DNA of 34,926 nucleotides. Source: Saccoglossus kowalevskii (lineage: Eukaryota; Hemichordata; Enteropneusta; Harrimaniidae). Position 1 is the first letter of the stretch; every line of letters begins with the position of its first letter. Where the stretch lies: NCBI RefSeq assembly GCF_000003605.2, contig NW_003133847.1:19692-54617 (forward strand). The letters run 5' to 3'. This document shows, piece by piece, positions 1 through 11,506 of this stretch. Made by a program: the position numbers and the translations under genes. The notes below the pieces were generated by a model that saw only the letters and a program-made list of their open reading frames with translations, did no database searches and was not told the origin of the DNA.

Positions 1-450
1 TTTGAAAAGCAATTCAGCATATAGTATCTCTGTCGATAGCTCTACAAAGTTACTGAAGCAGATTTTCGAAAAATGGCTTCCTTTGGCAGCCATCTTGGAT
101 TTAGTAAAAAGTGAAAGCACGCTATAACTTATGAACAATTTGCCAGATTTAAACAAAACTTGGCATACAACATCCGCTCAATGAGATGATTATGTGTTCA
201 TGGAAATATTTCCCATGATTCAAGTGGTTTTGGCGGCCATGTTGAATTTATCACAAAAATTCAAAAAACCTCAAAAAAATATCTTGTTAAAAACTGCTTG
301 CTTGTTTGAAAAGCAATTTAGCATATAGTATCTCTGTTGATAGCTCTACAAAGTTACTGAAGTAGATTTTTAAAAATGGCTTCCTTTGGCAGCCATCTTG
401 GATTTAGTAAAAGAGAAAAAGTTCTATAACTCATGAACTATTTGTCCTTG
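1..450. repeat. Tandem repeat, period 304 bases, about 1.5 copies
   Basis: Bases 1-145 recur at 305-450 with a few substitutions; the shared part includes the phrase GCCATCTTGGATTTAGTAAA. The spacer (about 146-304) holds a related phrase, GGCGGCCATGTTGAATTTAT. The array probably runs off the left edge of the window. The wording resembles the GGCCATTTTGAAT monomers at 28378-29060, so the two may be distant members of one satellite-like family. No coding potential is seen. Confidence 0.75.
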
Positions 451-616
451 CATTAAGTTTATCATATTCCTGTGAAATCAAATCCATATGTTGTGTAGTT
501 TGTCTGCTATCTTGCGTTCTAGACATGAAACATTCGTCAAATAATCACATCGAGCAAGTGCAATTTGTCATGAGCCACGCAGGCTCGAAACCCGTCATCG
601 CTGCTATGCAGCTATA

Positions 617-1235
617 TTTTTTATTAATATTAATATTAATCAAACGCCGTAGGCGTTTGCGAAATGCCGAAGGCATTTCAAGCGAGGGCCGTAAGGCCCG
701 AGAGACTTGTTATAGCCTGCAGGACTGGCCTTGCTATTAATTATGCATGCATCTCGATGACGTAGAAATAATTTGCATATGGGCGGAGTTAAACTGTTAT
801 GCAAAGGTCAAATCGCGGGGTTTTTTTATGTCACGCATGACTTTGATCGTCTCGCCGAGTATAGATCGTTTTCTGCCAAGTATTATCCAGAACTACTTCA
901 TACCCAAGTTTCTTCAACGCCAGCGAAACTGCATCGTCACAAGCCATCTTCAAAGCAGTGCACTGAACGAAGTTTATAAACTATTGCGTCGTCTGGTGGC
1001 TCAATTTTTTTTACTTCCTGTTGACCTGGGACTGCGAGACTTGTGATTGGTTAACATTTTTATGACATCACTCTGCCTGTCAATCATGATGGTACGCTAC
1101 AGGAGAATTTCTCTACAGTGGCGAGTGGTGGCGCAGCAGGCTATAACAGTCTCTCGGGCCTTACGGCCCTCGCTTGAAATGCCTTCGGCATTTCGCAAAC
1201 GACTACGGCGTTTGATTAATATTAATAATAAAAAA
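617..1235. mobile_element. Element with about 100-base inverted arms made of nested palindromes
   Basis: The left arm (617-720) and right arm (1136-1235) are reverse complements apart from a one-base indel, one substitution and some variation in the AT-rich outer end. Each arm is a chain of hairpins: 641-659 (AAACGCC/GGCGTTT), 661-679 (GAAATGCC/GGCATTTC) and 686-699 (GGGCC/GGCCC), with matching ones at 1147-1216. The outer ends are TTTTTTATT plus (TTAATA)n. The 415-base centre has open frames on the plus strand (747-1046) that match nothing I recognise. It is probably a non-autonomous foldback-type DNA element. The close match of the arms suggests a recent insertion or arm correction. No target duplication is clear. 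Confidence 0.75.
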
Positions 1236-2027
1236 CACACACACACACACGTAAGGCCAGAGGGACTGTCGACAGTCTACGGCAGACTTGGTAGTGCGAG
1301 TTCGTGTTTTGTGCAGGTGCTAGCTTTGTGATTGAAATTGCCACCATACAATACCAAGAACCTGCGAGCCAAGACGTTTAATCCATGTTACAATTCTCTG
1401 TTCCAATCGGGTGATTTTTAAGGTAAGGTCTTTCTACGTGGTAATGTGGTACATGGTGTGAGACGCAATAATGGTTCTTGTAATAGTAAGACCATACATT
1501 TTACTTTTGGTAGCATTACATATATATTTCGTATCGTTGTAAACCATGGTGCAATGGAGTTGAACTAGACTCATTGGCTGCTTTTTTGTTTTGTTTTTAG
1601 TAAGTCTGCTGTCGCATTGAAAAGGTAAACAGTGCACTCGTATCTGACAAATTTATCTTTGCAGTTAGTCAGTAAATCGTTTTTGTCCCGCATTGACAGT
1701 GCAACAAAGAAGTTTTGTTTTTATGTTTGATAGTAACGAACTTTTTTCCCTGGCGCCATCCTACAATCTAACCATACCGTTTATGTATAGTGTGTTATTG
1801 AGTGGTTATGTGGTCTGATATAGACGTCTTCTTACGTCAGTTAAATTTTCGTCGCGAGAGGGCGTAACTTACAAAAAGTATGCCCTCGTACAACGAGCAT
1901 TGAATTCCTTTTGTTTTTCCCTATACTCAATCTATCTGAGACATACAAAGAGAGTACACATCGTCCGCCTGCACGGTGTTGTTTCGTTCGGACATTTCTC
2001 TCTCTACAACGCCGAGTGGTAATTCTA
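1236..2027. other. No gene seen; short AC microsatellite and a diverged repeat copy
   Basis: A short CA run lies at about 1236-1250. Bases 1897-1965 (GAGCATTGAATTCC onward) are a diverged copy of the segment found at 3511-3580 and 3961-4030. I see no exon with splice signals here; the short open frames lack family similarity. Confidence 0.5.
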
Positions 2028-2333
2028 GTCATAACCGTATGTCACATGGTTGCGCGATAGAAAGTTTACCGATCGATAGAAAGCTGTGTTACAATGACTG
2101 TCGGAAAGCGCTTGGAGCATTGCATTTCGGATGTCTTCGGTTCCATTTCTGTCGATATGTGTTGCAGTGACATCATGAGCTTTGAGGTATAACACCTCCT
2201 TTTCTGACAACACTATTACCACGCTCGATGGTCGCAAGGCCGGTAAAGCATAATAAAATAAGGATTTACTATTTCCAGTGCGACTAAAAACGAACACATC
2301 AGACTCGGCACTAAGTATAGTTTGAATAGCTTG
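2028..2333 (-). pseudogene. Fragment of a RecQ-like superfamily 2 helicase
   Basis: Read on the minus strand from 2333, the frame gives QAIQTILSAESDVFVF, then SRTGNSKSLFYYALPAL, SSVVIVLS and YLKAHDVTATHID. This matches the start of the RecQ-type helicase core: the segment before motif I, a Walker A region (usually TGxGKS, here TGNSKS), the strand ending in VVSPL, and the DQV..LK..G..A segment. The stretch between VVIVLS and the next block is shorter than usual and the SPL sequence is missing. The Walker A glycine is replaced by Ser and the frame ends after GYD, so this is a relic. Such helicases are often multiplied in marine invertebrates, some inside DNA transposons. The assignment is from remembered motifs. 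Confidence 0.5.
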
Positions 2334-2444
2334 GGTCTAAATGTCAGTGAGTTGCATGATGTATGGGTATCGTCGCTGTATTGCCTTGACATCCAAGCCA
2401 ACACCGCTCTCACTGTGCACAGCGACATTTATTCTCTGGGCGGG

Positions 2445-2600
2445 CATTTTCACCGTCTGGCAACCATCATGGTGAAAACAAAGTCCAATAAATTCTCAGA
2501 AAACGGTATTTTGGGATGGTTGTTGACACCCCTGAACAGTGCAACAAGATTACCCCTACATATGCATCATATTTAAATTTGGTTGTTTAGGATTACTTAA
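2445..2600 (+). repeat. Dispersed repeat R, copy 1
   Basis: It shares TGGCAACCATCA, GTGAAAACAAA, CAGTGCAACAAGATTACCCC, TACAT and AAATTTGGTTGTT with copies at 27775-27990 and 29120-29600. Only the first part of the unit is present. The family is unknown to me, and no terminal inverted repeats are visible. Confidence 0.6.
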
Positions 2601-3150
2601 AAGTTATGATTGTGCTGTTTTCTCGATTTTAGCTATTTTCACCGGCTTTTCGACCGGTTGATTGGTTGTCGGTAAACATGGGTCGGTCGGTCCTAATGAA
2701 ATACTTCAAGGTGATAGTTGAGTGCTTTGCCGGAACATTCACCTTGAAAATTCAAGATGGGAGTACACTGACACGGGACTGAAACAGACGTTTCCGTAAT
2801 TCCGATTGTATCAATTTCAAATTATGCCCTTGTACTGTCATGAATTTGTTTTTGTGTATCTGTTAATCGACTTAATTAGTTGATTATTAGCTGAATTGCT
2901 GTGTTATGTCTGTCATCGTTTAGGCCTATTTGAAGTTTTGGAAGGAACTTGGCTCAGTGATTTGGAACTAATTATGAGATAACCGTCGCTATTCAGACAG
3001 TTCATTCTGACAGTTTATATTCATAGTTATTAATGTAGTGAACGATTAATCAAAAGATATGACGTATTCAGTATTTAGTGTGATTGGCTTTATGGTTGAA
3101 GGTTACGCCCTAGATAGAGTCTTTTTACTGCTTTGTAATTGGTTAGAGTT
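2601..3150. other. No gene; partial repeat copy at about 2753-2832
   Basis: Bases 2753-2832 (AGTACACTGA ... CGTAATTCCGATTGT ... TTTCAAATTATGC) match the end of the 450-base tandem unit and its right flank at 4012-4070. The rest is AT-rich sequence in which I see nothing. Confidence 0.5.
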
Positions 3151-4050
3151 GTGAAAATGAATAAAGAGAGTTTGAGTTGGTCTTGGGGAGTACACCACGA
3201 GAGACGCAGTCTAGAGCAGTCCTGGAGAGCCTTGGAGCGAGTGTTGACGCAGTCTAAGAGAGTCTTGGGCCAGCCTTGCGATATTCTTGGGGATTTTTCC
3301 CCAGGGCGCTGTGTCTTATAGAGTGCTCGAATGACCGACTAAGACGAGAGCTGAAACGTATTTCGTTGTGTGCGTCTTATTTGACTGTAAAGTATAAGTG
3401 ACTTTCCCGATCCCGCACCTCAAGGGGACGAGATATAGAGACGAGACGAGTTTTTCCCCTGACACGTGTAGAGAACCCAGAGAGAAGAGATTTCCCCCTG
3501 ATAGTACCATGAGCATTGAATTTCCTTTGTTTATACATATACTCCATCTAAGATATACACAGGAAGTACACTGAAACACACGTTTTCGTAATTCCGAGTT
3601 GTGAAAATGAATAAAGAGAGTTTGAGTTGGTCTTGGGGAGTACACCACGAGAGACGCAGTCTAGAGCAGTCCTGGAGAGCCTTGGAGCGAGTGTTGACGC
3701 AGTCTAAGAGAGTCTTGGGCCAGCCTTGCGATAGTCTTGGGGATTTTTCCCCAGGGCGCTGTGTCTTATAGAGTGCTCGAATGACCGACTAAGACGAGAG
3801 CTGAAACGTATTTCGTTGTGTGCGTCTTATTTGACTGTAAAGTATAAGTGACTTTCCCGATCCCGCACCTCAAGGGGACGAGATATAGAGACGAGACGAG
3901 TTTTTCCCCTGACACGTGTAGAGAACCCAGAGAGAAGAGATTTCCCCCTGATAGTACCTTGAGCATTGAATTTCCTTTGTTTATACATATACTCCATCTA
4001 AGATATACACAGGAAGTACACTGAAACACACGTTTTCGTAATTCCGATTG
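3151..4050. repeat. Two almost identical 450-base tandem copies
   Basis: Unit 1 is 3151-3600 and unit 2 is 3601-4050. Reading across, I find only about two differences (near 3285/3735 and near 3509/3959). The unit has short purine-rich phrases (GAGTTTGAGTTGG, GAGACGCAGTC, CTGGAGAGCC) and no convincing reading frame. Parts of the same unit recur, more diverged, at 1897-1965 and 2753-2832, so the family is dispersed locally. It is either a very recent tandem duplication or a collapsed or duplicated assembly join. Confidence 0.85.
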
Positions 4051-4070
4051 TGTGAATTTCAAATTATGCT

Positions 4071-5519
4071 TCGGGTCAAAAGTTCAAATTGGAAAATATC
4101 TGTGTTCTCATTTGTTTTATTTATTTATTAACAATTGCGAGATCTTACTTAATAGTAAAATATAATTGACTTAATCATACAGCGTGCAGATCAAATGTGG
4201 ACAGCGACTATAAAAATATCTTCAATCCCAACTGTTATTTTGCTATGACGTTTTGTTAATTTGTTTTGACTCGCAGATAAGTGTATCGCCCCACCTAAAC
4301 CTTTGAGAAATTATTTCGATAACACACAGAAAGAAAGAAATGCGTTTGTTTTTATTTTACATTTTGTTTACTCGCTTGTTTTGTCGGAATCGAACGTCTT
4401 CATGAATATTTAATCGCTTGACGCAATGCTCAGTGATTTGGCGGGCAAATATGTGATTTGAAATATCAGGAATTCCACACAAAAAAGTGATAGTCTCTTG
4501 TGCAAATATATGTATCCGTGAACGAGCCTATAAGCTGCGACTTAATCGAAAATCATGCACGGCATGAAAAAAACGCAAACTGCCGACAGGCGGGACAAGT
4601 GCGTACAGCGTTGAAAAATATAAAGTTTTTATATACTTACATTAAGCTGACGCAATTTCTGAAAAATACTGTCTTGGTGATTTTAGAAAATTTGAATTAA
4701 AACACATTGATACTTTCAATTTAGATAATTCAAAATACATTTTTACTGTGTTTCTGTCAGATTCGCCGTGGAACTTCTCATCGACTTCCCAACATGGGCA
4801 GCTGTGTGCCCTAATCCGGGCGAAGCAAATAGTGTAATATCGCACATACGATCACCACAGTCAACTCATTAATACATCGGGCGGAAGCAATCTGACATCG
4901 GCAAACATGGGTTTATCACTGAGCTAATGTAGCCGTGATGCGGGAATTGAACCCTAAACGACATCGTAGCAAGTTACACTGGAACATGGGTCAATAGATT
5001 CGCCATTGCCATTCACGGTTGCCAGGATACGATGGTGGTTGGCGACGGCTCGAATATGTTATCATGGTACGATACATACAGTATCTAATAAAGTACTAAT
5101 TCACCTCAAAGAGATAATGGATCTGTCTATCGGCACCGGAAATGTGAAATGAGGGATAAACCGATAGTACCCCGTCAGAAAAAAAATAATGTTGACTTGC
5201 ATGCCCACAGATGTGTGTGTAAAGATGAAAAATAAGCTGGCAAATACGGGCAAGAGAATCAATATTACAATTCCTGTCGACCAATCCTTTTATACGAGAC
5301 ACTCAGTTATATTACGACGTGCTACACAATATATACTGCGATTTTAGTTTAGTAATACTACTACTAATAAAAGCAGTTCCCGAAAAACTGACATAGCCAT
5401 GTTTGCTCTTTTTATTGCGACTATCAAGATAATTTATAGTTACAAGTTTAATTAACTCGATGCTGATACATTTCACTTTCTGCGATGCATACCCATGATG
5501 CATTTGCATTTTATCCATA
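4071..5519. other. No gene or clear element seen
   Basis: AT-rich sequence with short open frames that match nothing. A tRNA-like B-box phrase (GGTTCAATTCCCGC, minus strand, about 4941-4954) is present but without an A box in the proper place. Confidence 0.4.
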
Positions 5520-5776
5520 ATTCAACGTGTGTGACATTTGTCTTGATAAACATTAATTATCCCGTAATCCAATGCGCTCTTCTAATGGAAATCACAAGTA
5601 TGATGTTTTACCTGGGTGCGACTTGCCGTAATTACCGCCGGCGACTCCTTCGATACCTTCCAACCTATATATTCAAGCTTCTCAATTTGTACTCGTTGAT
5701 CTGCGCAGCAGTCAAAGTTACCATCTGTGTTTATATGAGACCTATATATCTCGCGCATGCGTGGCGCGACGACTAA
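5520..5776 (-). mobile_element. MITE of the TTAA/NRF1-palindrome family, copy 1
   Basis: Reverse-complemented, this stretch follows the element at 22338-22624 through most of its length: GTCGTCGCG, GCATGCGCGAGATATATA, GGTCTCATATA, GATCAACGAGTACAAA, AAGGAGTC, CGGCGGTAATTA, CATACTTGTGATTTCCATT, AGAAGAGCGCATTGGATT and GTTTATCAA. The plus-strand right end reads CGCGACGACTAACTATC followed by TTAA, so the outer end has decayed. The left end is truncated or diverged near 5520. Confidence 0.75.
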
Positions 5777-6574
5777 CTATCTTAAAAGATGAGTCCTGAC
5801 GGACCCTTCTATATTACCGTTTCATGGGCAGAGTGAGTTCGAGAGTCTTGTCATCAGAATTGCATTTGAATTTGATTCCGAACTATTTTTTTAATCGACA
5901 TGATTTGTAAATAACCGAGATATTTGTCAAGGGATTCGCTGATTGGTTATTTTTATGTTCATTCTGATGACGTAGTTAAATCAGTCACTGTATTCCATGG
6001 TTGTTTCATTTCATTTCTCAAAGGTTTAATTAGATTCATCATTAGTCTGCGAATAAAACAAAGTTATGTATCAGTTTTGTCAAGATACATTTATTTATTT
6101 AATTATTTTTTTTCCAAAAATGAATCCAACAACACAAACTGCTAGAATTTTCATACGAATGCTCTTTAATGGATACGATGAATGCAGCTTGGGTTTCAGA
6201 CGAGGTGCATTATTTCCTTTTATAACCAATTGAAAGATAGTTTCCACTAATTGAAAGATATCCATTTTTTAACATGTGGTTCAGGGCAAGCTACTGTATT
6301 TGCTTTGTTCTATTCACTTGTTTACCTGGCGCCATCTTTAAGCTCCAATCACAGGAGAGAAGTTGATCTATCTATTATAGCATGCTTTCCCTTTTCTCTC
6401 AAAATTTTCGAAAAATACAACAAATTTTCGTGTTATCGCTTAGTGTCTGAGGTCTAAGCAGCTTGACTGAATGTTATTTCAATATTGCGACAACAATTCA
6501 CAATGAACTACTGAAACTTGAAAAAAACAGAGCTATTCAAAGAATATTTCTTTGTATAGTCAAAATCGTAAGCA
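5777..6574. other. Downstream flank of gene B; AT-rich
   Basis: No exon is supported. On the minus strand this is the 3' side of gene B. The first good AATAAA is at 6090-6095 (minus), about 480 bases after the stop, which could end the transcript. Confidence 0.4.
6090..6095 (-). terminator. Possible poly(A) signal of gene B
   Basis: TTTATT on the plus strand reads AATAAA on the minus strand, about 480 bases past the gene B stop. It sits in a very AT-rich run, so chance occurrence is likely enough to keep this tentative. Confidence 0.3.
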
Positions 6575-6724
6575 TTAAATTGCACGTACCGACTCATCCG
6601 ATGAAGAATTCGACCACTGGTCAAGAGGTTTCCTAGCAACTACGAGAAATAAATGATTTCCAGATGACTCAATGAGATTTTCCACAGCATTCAAAGTGGC
6701 TCCAAGAACAATCTGGTGATTTAC
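6575..6724 (-). CDS. Gene B exon 3 (C-terminal half of PDZ)
   Basis: It follows acceptor TTCTTGCAG and begins VNHQIVLG; LFLVVARK completes the PDZ fold. Read straight through, the frame ends VRAI-stop. A possible donor (GTACGTGCA) at 6589 would cut after SSSDES, so a further exon cannot be excluded, but none was found to the left. Confidence 0.75.
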   Translation of the reverse strand, partial: VNHQIVLGATLNAVENLIESSGNHLFLVVARKPLDQWSNSSSDESVRAI

Positions 6725-9700
6725 CTGCAAGAATAATTACATAGTACGCTGCAATATTGTATACTTGCTGTAATGCTTTCCCAGAATACTCTCTACAGGG
6801 GCTAATCTGAATATATCGCTAAATAATCCCACCAATTTATATATAACATAATGCCAGATAAATTGGTATAATATACAACTGCGCATCTAGATCATTAACA
6901 ATTACCACGAGAACCCTGGTTAATATGCAACTGCTAAGAGCAAACGACACCTAGCTTCATAATGTGCGATGTTATCGCTTTCTCTGTGAGGTGTGATTGA
7001 TTCATTAAAAATATCTAAGACGCAAATGGTTGAAAACGAGATAACCACGAGACTTGTTTTTCTCCCCATCAATATTATTCCGTTCTCACCTGTCATGGCG
7101 TCTACTGTCGACTATTTGAGAGGTAATTGCAAGTCTCGTGGTTGTTTCGCTGTTAGTGAGATCTTGGCGACCATTTGCGGCCAACGACTATTGCAACCTA
7201 CCTCCATTATACAGTCATCCTTCATTAGTTTACTGTCAATGGCTGGGCTGCGTTTACTGATATGATGTACAGTAATATGTGGTGGGTTGCCTGCATCATG
7301 TATATGAGAAGGTGATGCAATGGTGGTTACGATCTTCTGTTTCAACTGAATGCCCCAACTCTCTCTGGGAGTTCTTAACACGTGGACGTGAATGATTGTG
7401 TTTCCATCGAGCTGATCGTAAAGTCCATGCAGTGGCAACTGCAGTTTGGCTTTGTGTTCTGTAGTTAATATTTGGTCAGGCCTCACTGAAACAGAGTGAG
7501 TTATAGATCTTGTTCTTACACACCGAGTAGGATCTGTGTGCAAGGGATTGCAGGTGTTATCATGGTGCTTTGGTGGACTAGTGGAGCAGACGTGGTCATG
7601 TTCTTCAGTGTTTAGTGGGAACGTTCCATTTGGTGTACGCACCCTGACAATGTCAGCAATGCTTCGTTTAACATCATCGAAAACAGCTTTCAAAGATTCA
7701 CTCTCTATTGTGTAGGATTCATTGTGCATGGTCTCAGATTCTCTGCATTTCTCGTCACTGGACTCACCCGAGATTAGTGACACGTCAAGTGGTATGTTAG
7801 GCTTGGAGAATTCGCGTGCTTCTTCTGGCTTCAGTGTTGGTACTCGGGTTGGGAGGCTTATTCTCCTCTGTTTAACTATGTCTCTGTCCCGGTTCATATT
7901 GAAATTTGGTTTAATAGGTGTAGAGTATCTTCGACTCCTTCCAGATGTTAACTCTGTTCTTCCAATCTCTGGATATTTACTCACTCCATATTTTCTGTGA
8001 ATAGGAAAAATGTCTACATATCTTGCCGCACTATGTTCCTTGGCTGAAGATGCGGGCATCTGCTGGCAAATTCTATGTCCTGTTATTTTTGAATGCAAAG
8101 CTGTGGAACGGGAATCTTTTGTAGCACTGGACACACTATTGGAACTAAAGGACAATTGTATCTCATTGTTGCTTTCGGATGAACTGATAGTATTCATATT
8201 ACTATCGTCCTGGAGTATGCAAGGGTTATTATCATGGCTTAAATCGTAATCGCTCTCAGATTTATGTTTTCCACATCCAGCATATTGTGTATACCCTTTT
8301 ACATTTTCTTCAGTTATTGTTTCAAGATCAGTATCACTTGTATCATAGTAGTATGGAGTGATATTACAATGACAGTGCTCATCACTGGGATAATTAATGC
8401 TGAAACTATGGGAATCATGTGTTCCCATTTTATTGTAGTTACCCAATGATGTCTCATCCAATGCAAACGCTTTTGATTCTGCTGGTAACACGTTGTTAGA
8501 TCTGTGATTATGAAACTTTCCTGAATTTTTGGACAACTGTGTAATGTTCTCACTTCCATTGTCATCCATAGTGGTCACGTGATACGCGATGTTGCTATTT
8601 ACACTGTGAATTACACGAGAATCATATTCTGATGTCTCTTCTGGGTTTGAGTCAGAAAGCCCACTGAATGATGTATTTGTTGACATTGACACTGAATTAT
8701 TTAATCCAGTATTAATACAATGATCTTCAATCTCGTGGTATTCATTTGAGACTGAACCATGATACTGTAATACTTTAACTTCATGTGAGCTCGCACCTGT
8801 TAGCCTATCAGAACAAAAATATTACTGAAGTATATAGAAACGGCTAGTGGCAATATCAATTTGCAGGCAAACATGCATGGTATTCAAGTATTAGATACAT
8901 TGGATCCACCACAAATCGTACATGGTGTATATGCCATGTTGGTTAGTCTACTAATATTAATAGTTCATAGTATGATGCAGGTTACTCCCATAAAATCTAT
9001 GAATCATCTCAAGATAACTTTCATAATCATAATATCAGCAATTATTTAAAAATAATGTGATTTTCTTTTGCATTTGTTGTCAAAATTAGAAGATTTAAAT
9101 GAGTACAATCCTGGTGTACGTAATTTTTCAATTTTGCATCGTTTTTTCTAAAACAAATGAAGACTATCATTCAAAAATCCTGTGGCAATTTCATCGGGGC
9201 ACAGAGAGTGAGTAAGCGCACATTAATGAATACATTGTTAATTCATCAACACTCAGATGATTTATTCTGCTATAAAATTATGTTGTGACATATATTCCTT
9301 CTTATATCCAAGCTTTTTGAAATATGTACACCTTGCCATATATACAACTCGAGTAATGATTACAACTAGCTTAAATACAGTTCTACTAATTTTAATATTT
9401 TTATCTCTGTGTAACAGCAATCCATCTATGAATCATTGAATGATACAGCCAGCCAAAGCTGTTAGTATAATTGGACATGTTTAAATAAGTAAACTGCAAG
9501 GTGAACTTTCTATTGAACTTAATAGTTTCAGTCACCTGTCGTCGGTTTTCAATACCACCATAACAATTACAACACTACAGTCATTTTGCTTATTTGAGTA
9601 TTTCACATGGAACGAATTTAAATCACAGTTCTTGCGCAAAGAAGCATAAATTACACCACGAATTCCGTGATACTACATTACTCACAGTGTCTCATCATCG

Positions 9701-9852
9701 ATGAGTGGACCATCACTGTCAGTGTCACTTGACGGCTCTGGTTTGCCATCAAGACAACCAATCCAGTCTGGAGCATCTATTGCAAGCAAAGCAACCGTTG
9801 TTGTTATCCCCTCTAGATTGGCCCCTTCTCTCTGTGAATCTTCTATGGACAT
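6575..9852 (-). CDS. Gene B: Ser-rich PDZ-domain protein, 3 exons, 639 aa
   Basis: Exons 9852-9686, 8804-7202 and 6724-6575 join in frame (phases 2 and 0; 1920 bases with stop). Residues 1-56 are an acidic N-terminus (DTDSDGPLIDDETL). About 57-520 is Ser/Thr/His-rich, low-complexity and probably disordered. About 524-622 is one PDZ domain: IIHVHVLR, a carboxylate-binding loop ESWGI, SPAIDSKLMKDDCIMEVN and a last strand LFLVVARK. The start ATG has an in-frame TAA seven codons upstream, which supports it. PDZ domains bind C-terminal peptides and scaffold membrane-proximal complexes; a partner cannot be named. The PDZ matches that of upstream gene A in sequence and intron position, so the two are likely tandem relatives. 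The last exon may instead splice onward from a GTACGT donor. Confidence 0.8.
7202..8804 (-). CDS. Gene B exon 2 (Ser-rich region and first half of PDZ)
   Basis: Acceptor TTCTGATAG, donor GAG|GTAGGT. This large 1603-base exon carries residues 56-590. The open frame runs 90 bases past the donor to 7112, but that tail lacks PDZ sense, while splicing to exon 3 restores it. Confidence 0.85.
9686..9852 (-). CDS. Gene B exon 1 (start)
   Basis: It begins MSIEDSQREG; donor ACT|GTGAGT leaves phase 2, completed to Leu by the first base of exon 2. It contains the acidic run near its end. A CAG at about 9866 upstream could be an acceptor but has a poor pyrimidine tract. Confidence 0.7.
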
Positions 9853-11506
9853 TGTAAAGCGTTCACTGAGATGTTAACTCGTTATAGATGTGCGGTGATT
9901 TAGCTGACTCTGTATAGTATGATTGTATCTGTTTGGCAGCACATTGTGGAAAGTCTGTTTAAGTCACAGCTACGTTCTTATCAACCGGGTTCGCAATTAC
10001 ACACGGGTGAGCAATAACCTGCATGGTAGATCTGTAAATATTAGGTCTACGTGGCCAGTTGTTAAATATTAACTATTGCTTAAGTCAATAGAGCGTGTGT
10101 TCCCACATACATAACATTAACGATGCTAACTTAAAACTCTATCAAAGTTGAGCTGCCAAATATTCATTCCTTACATCTGATTTAAACTGTACAAACTCGA
10201 CATTTGAAAGGTCAGATATTAAACCTTATAAAAAGTTGGCGAAATAATACAATAATTGTTTTGTCTGGTTTTACAGGTTTTTCAATACATTTTTAAAAAG
10301 TATTGTAACATTAAACGTGTATATACTATCTTTAGGTAGATTGGGCCAACATCGGCAGTGATCATGATATAATAACGCCAAACATGAGTGGTATTATTGA
10401 AGTGTTTGCTCTCGTTTAGTGGGATTGGACGCTGATGCATTTTAAAACTAGTGCCCATTGAAACTCTGTCTAGTTTGCAGTGCATAAAACTATCATATCC
10501 ACCACTCGATATCCTCATCAAGAATTAATGCTAAGCAGCAAAGTAAAACTGTGTAGCCTGTTGGGGCAAAGGCCTAAGTATCGTATTGCACAAAAATAAT
10601 GTTGGACTTACTTACATAAAATCAGTTGGTGTTGGTAATCAAGAACTGCTTTAATGTTTAATGGCCTGAGCCATTTATAAAAACAAACATTTCACACGTA
10701 TAGTTGTGGCAGTAATACCATGATAATTTATGTCTATAAAAATATAGTAGCATTTATTTCAACAACGTTTTATGTGAAAGTATCTAAATAATCTAACAAT
10801 AGTGAAAACATATTTGCATCTCTGTTGTTCGACAATATATATATATAGAACTCATACTGTAAATATGGTGTATTGATTTCTACCAAATTTCAAGGAGTTG
10901 AATTTTTTTTAATGCAGCAAATCAAAATTTAACTACATAATGCTTATTTATTGCTCGTATATTTACACTTCATGTTGCATATACACGTGGCAGGGACTCC
11001 TGCATGTGTCAATGAGAGGATGTGACCAAAGCTGATGTTGTATATGCACTCATATGTCGCCTGGATACAAACAACGTCCATGACCAAACGGCCTATATGT
11101 TTACCTATAGAATTTAGAGTTCATAGACAAATCCAACAAACCAACATTTATGTATCAGAATCATGCCCAAAATTGAGTTATCGCCAAGATGTTGCCAGAC
11201 TGTTATTTTGATTTTGACACGCAAGACATGTATTTGTTTGCTTAGTTGAGTTTCACAGTTAAAATGTGGTACACACTTTTATCAATTATTATAAATTTTA
11301 TATAATTTAAAGTAAGTAATTTATCATCTCAATAATAATAAAAATGTGACTGCAATCAAGAGAACTGTGCTTATTGGAAATAAAATGTTGTACCCGCAAC
11401 ATGTGCTTATAGTCAGAACTTAAAGTCTTTTCAGTCAATCAAACGAACTAGGCCTGTCTCAGGATGATATGTAACACTTGCTGCTTAGGAAGAGAACTGA
11501 TTATGT
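9853..11506. other. Intergenic region between gene A and gene B
   Basis: This 1.65 kb holds no exon that I can support. It must carry the gene B promoter if B is transcribed on its own; no clear TATA box or known site stands out. Confidence 0.5.

Noticed and set aside
747-1046. 99-codon open frame inside the foldback-like element
   Set aside because: No transposase motif or known similarity; length is within chance for this region.
3316-4062. Two similar open frames of about 100 codons on the minus strand
   Set aside because: Their similarity is only the 450-base tandem duplication; they lack ATG context and any recognisable domain.
4910-4960. tRNA-like A-box and B-box phrases on the minus strand
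   Set aside because: The B box (GGTTCAATTCCCGC) comes before the A-box-like TAGCTCAGTG on that strand, the wrong order, and no cloverleaf forms. Neither a tRNA nor a SINE head is supported.
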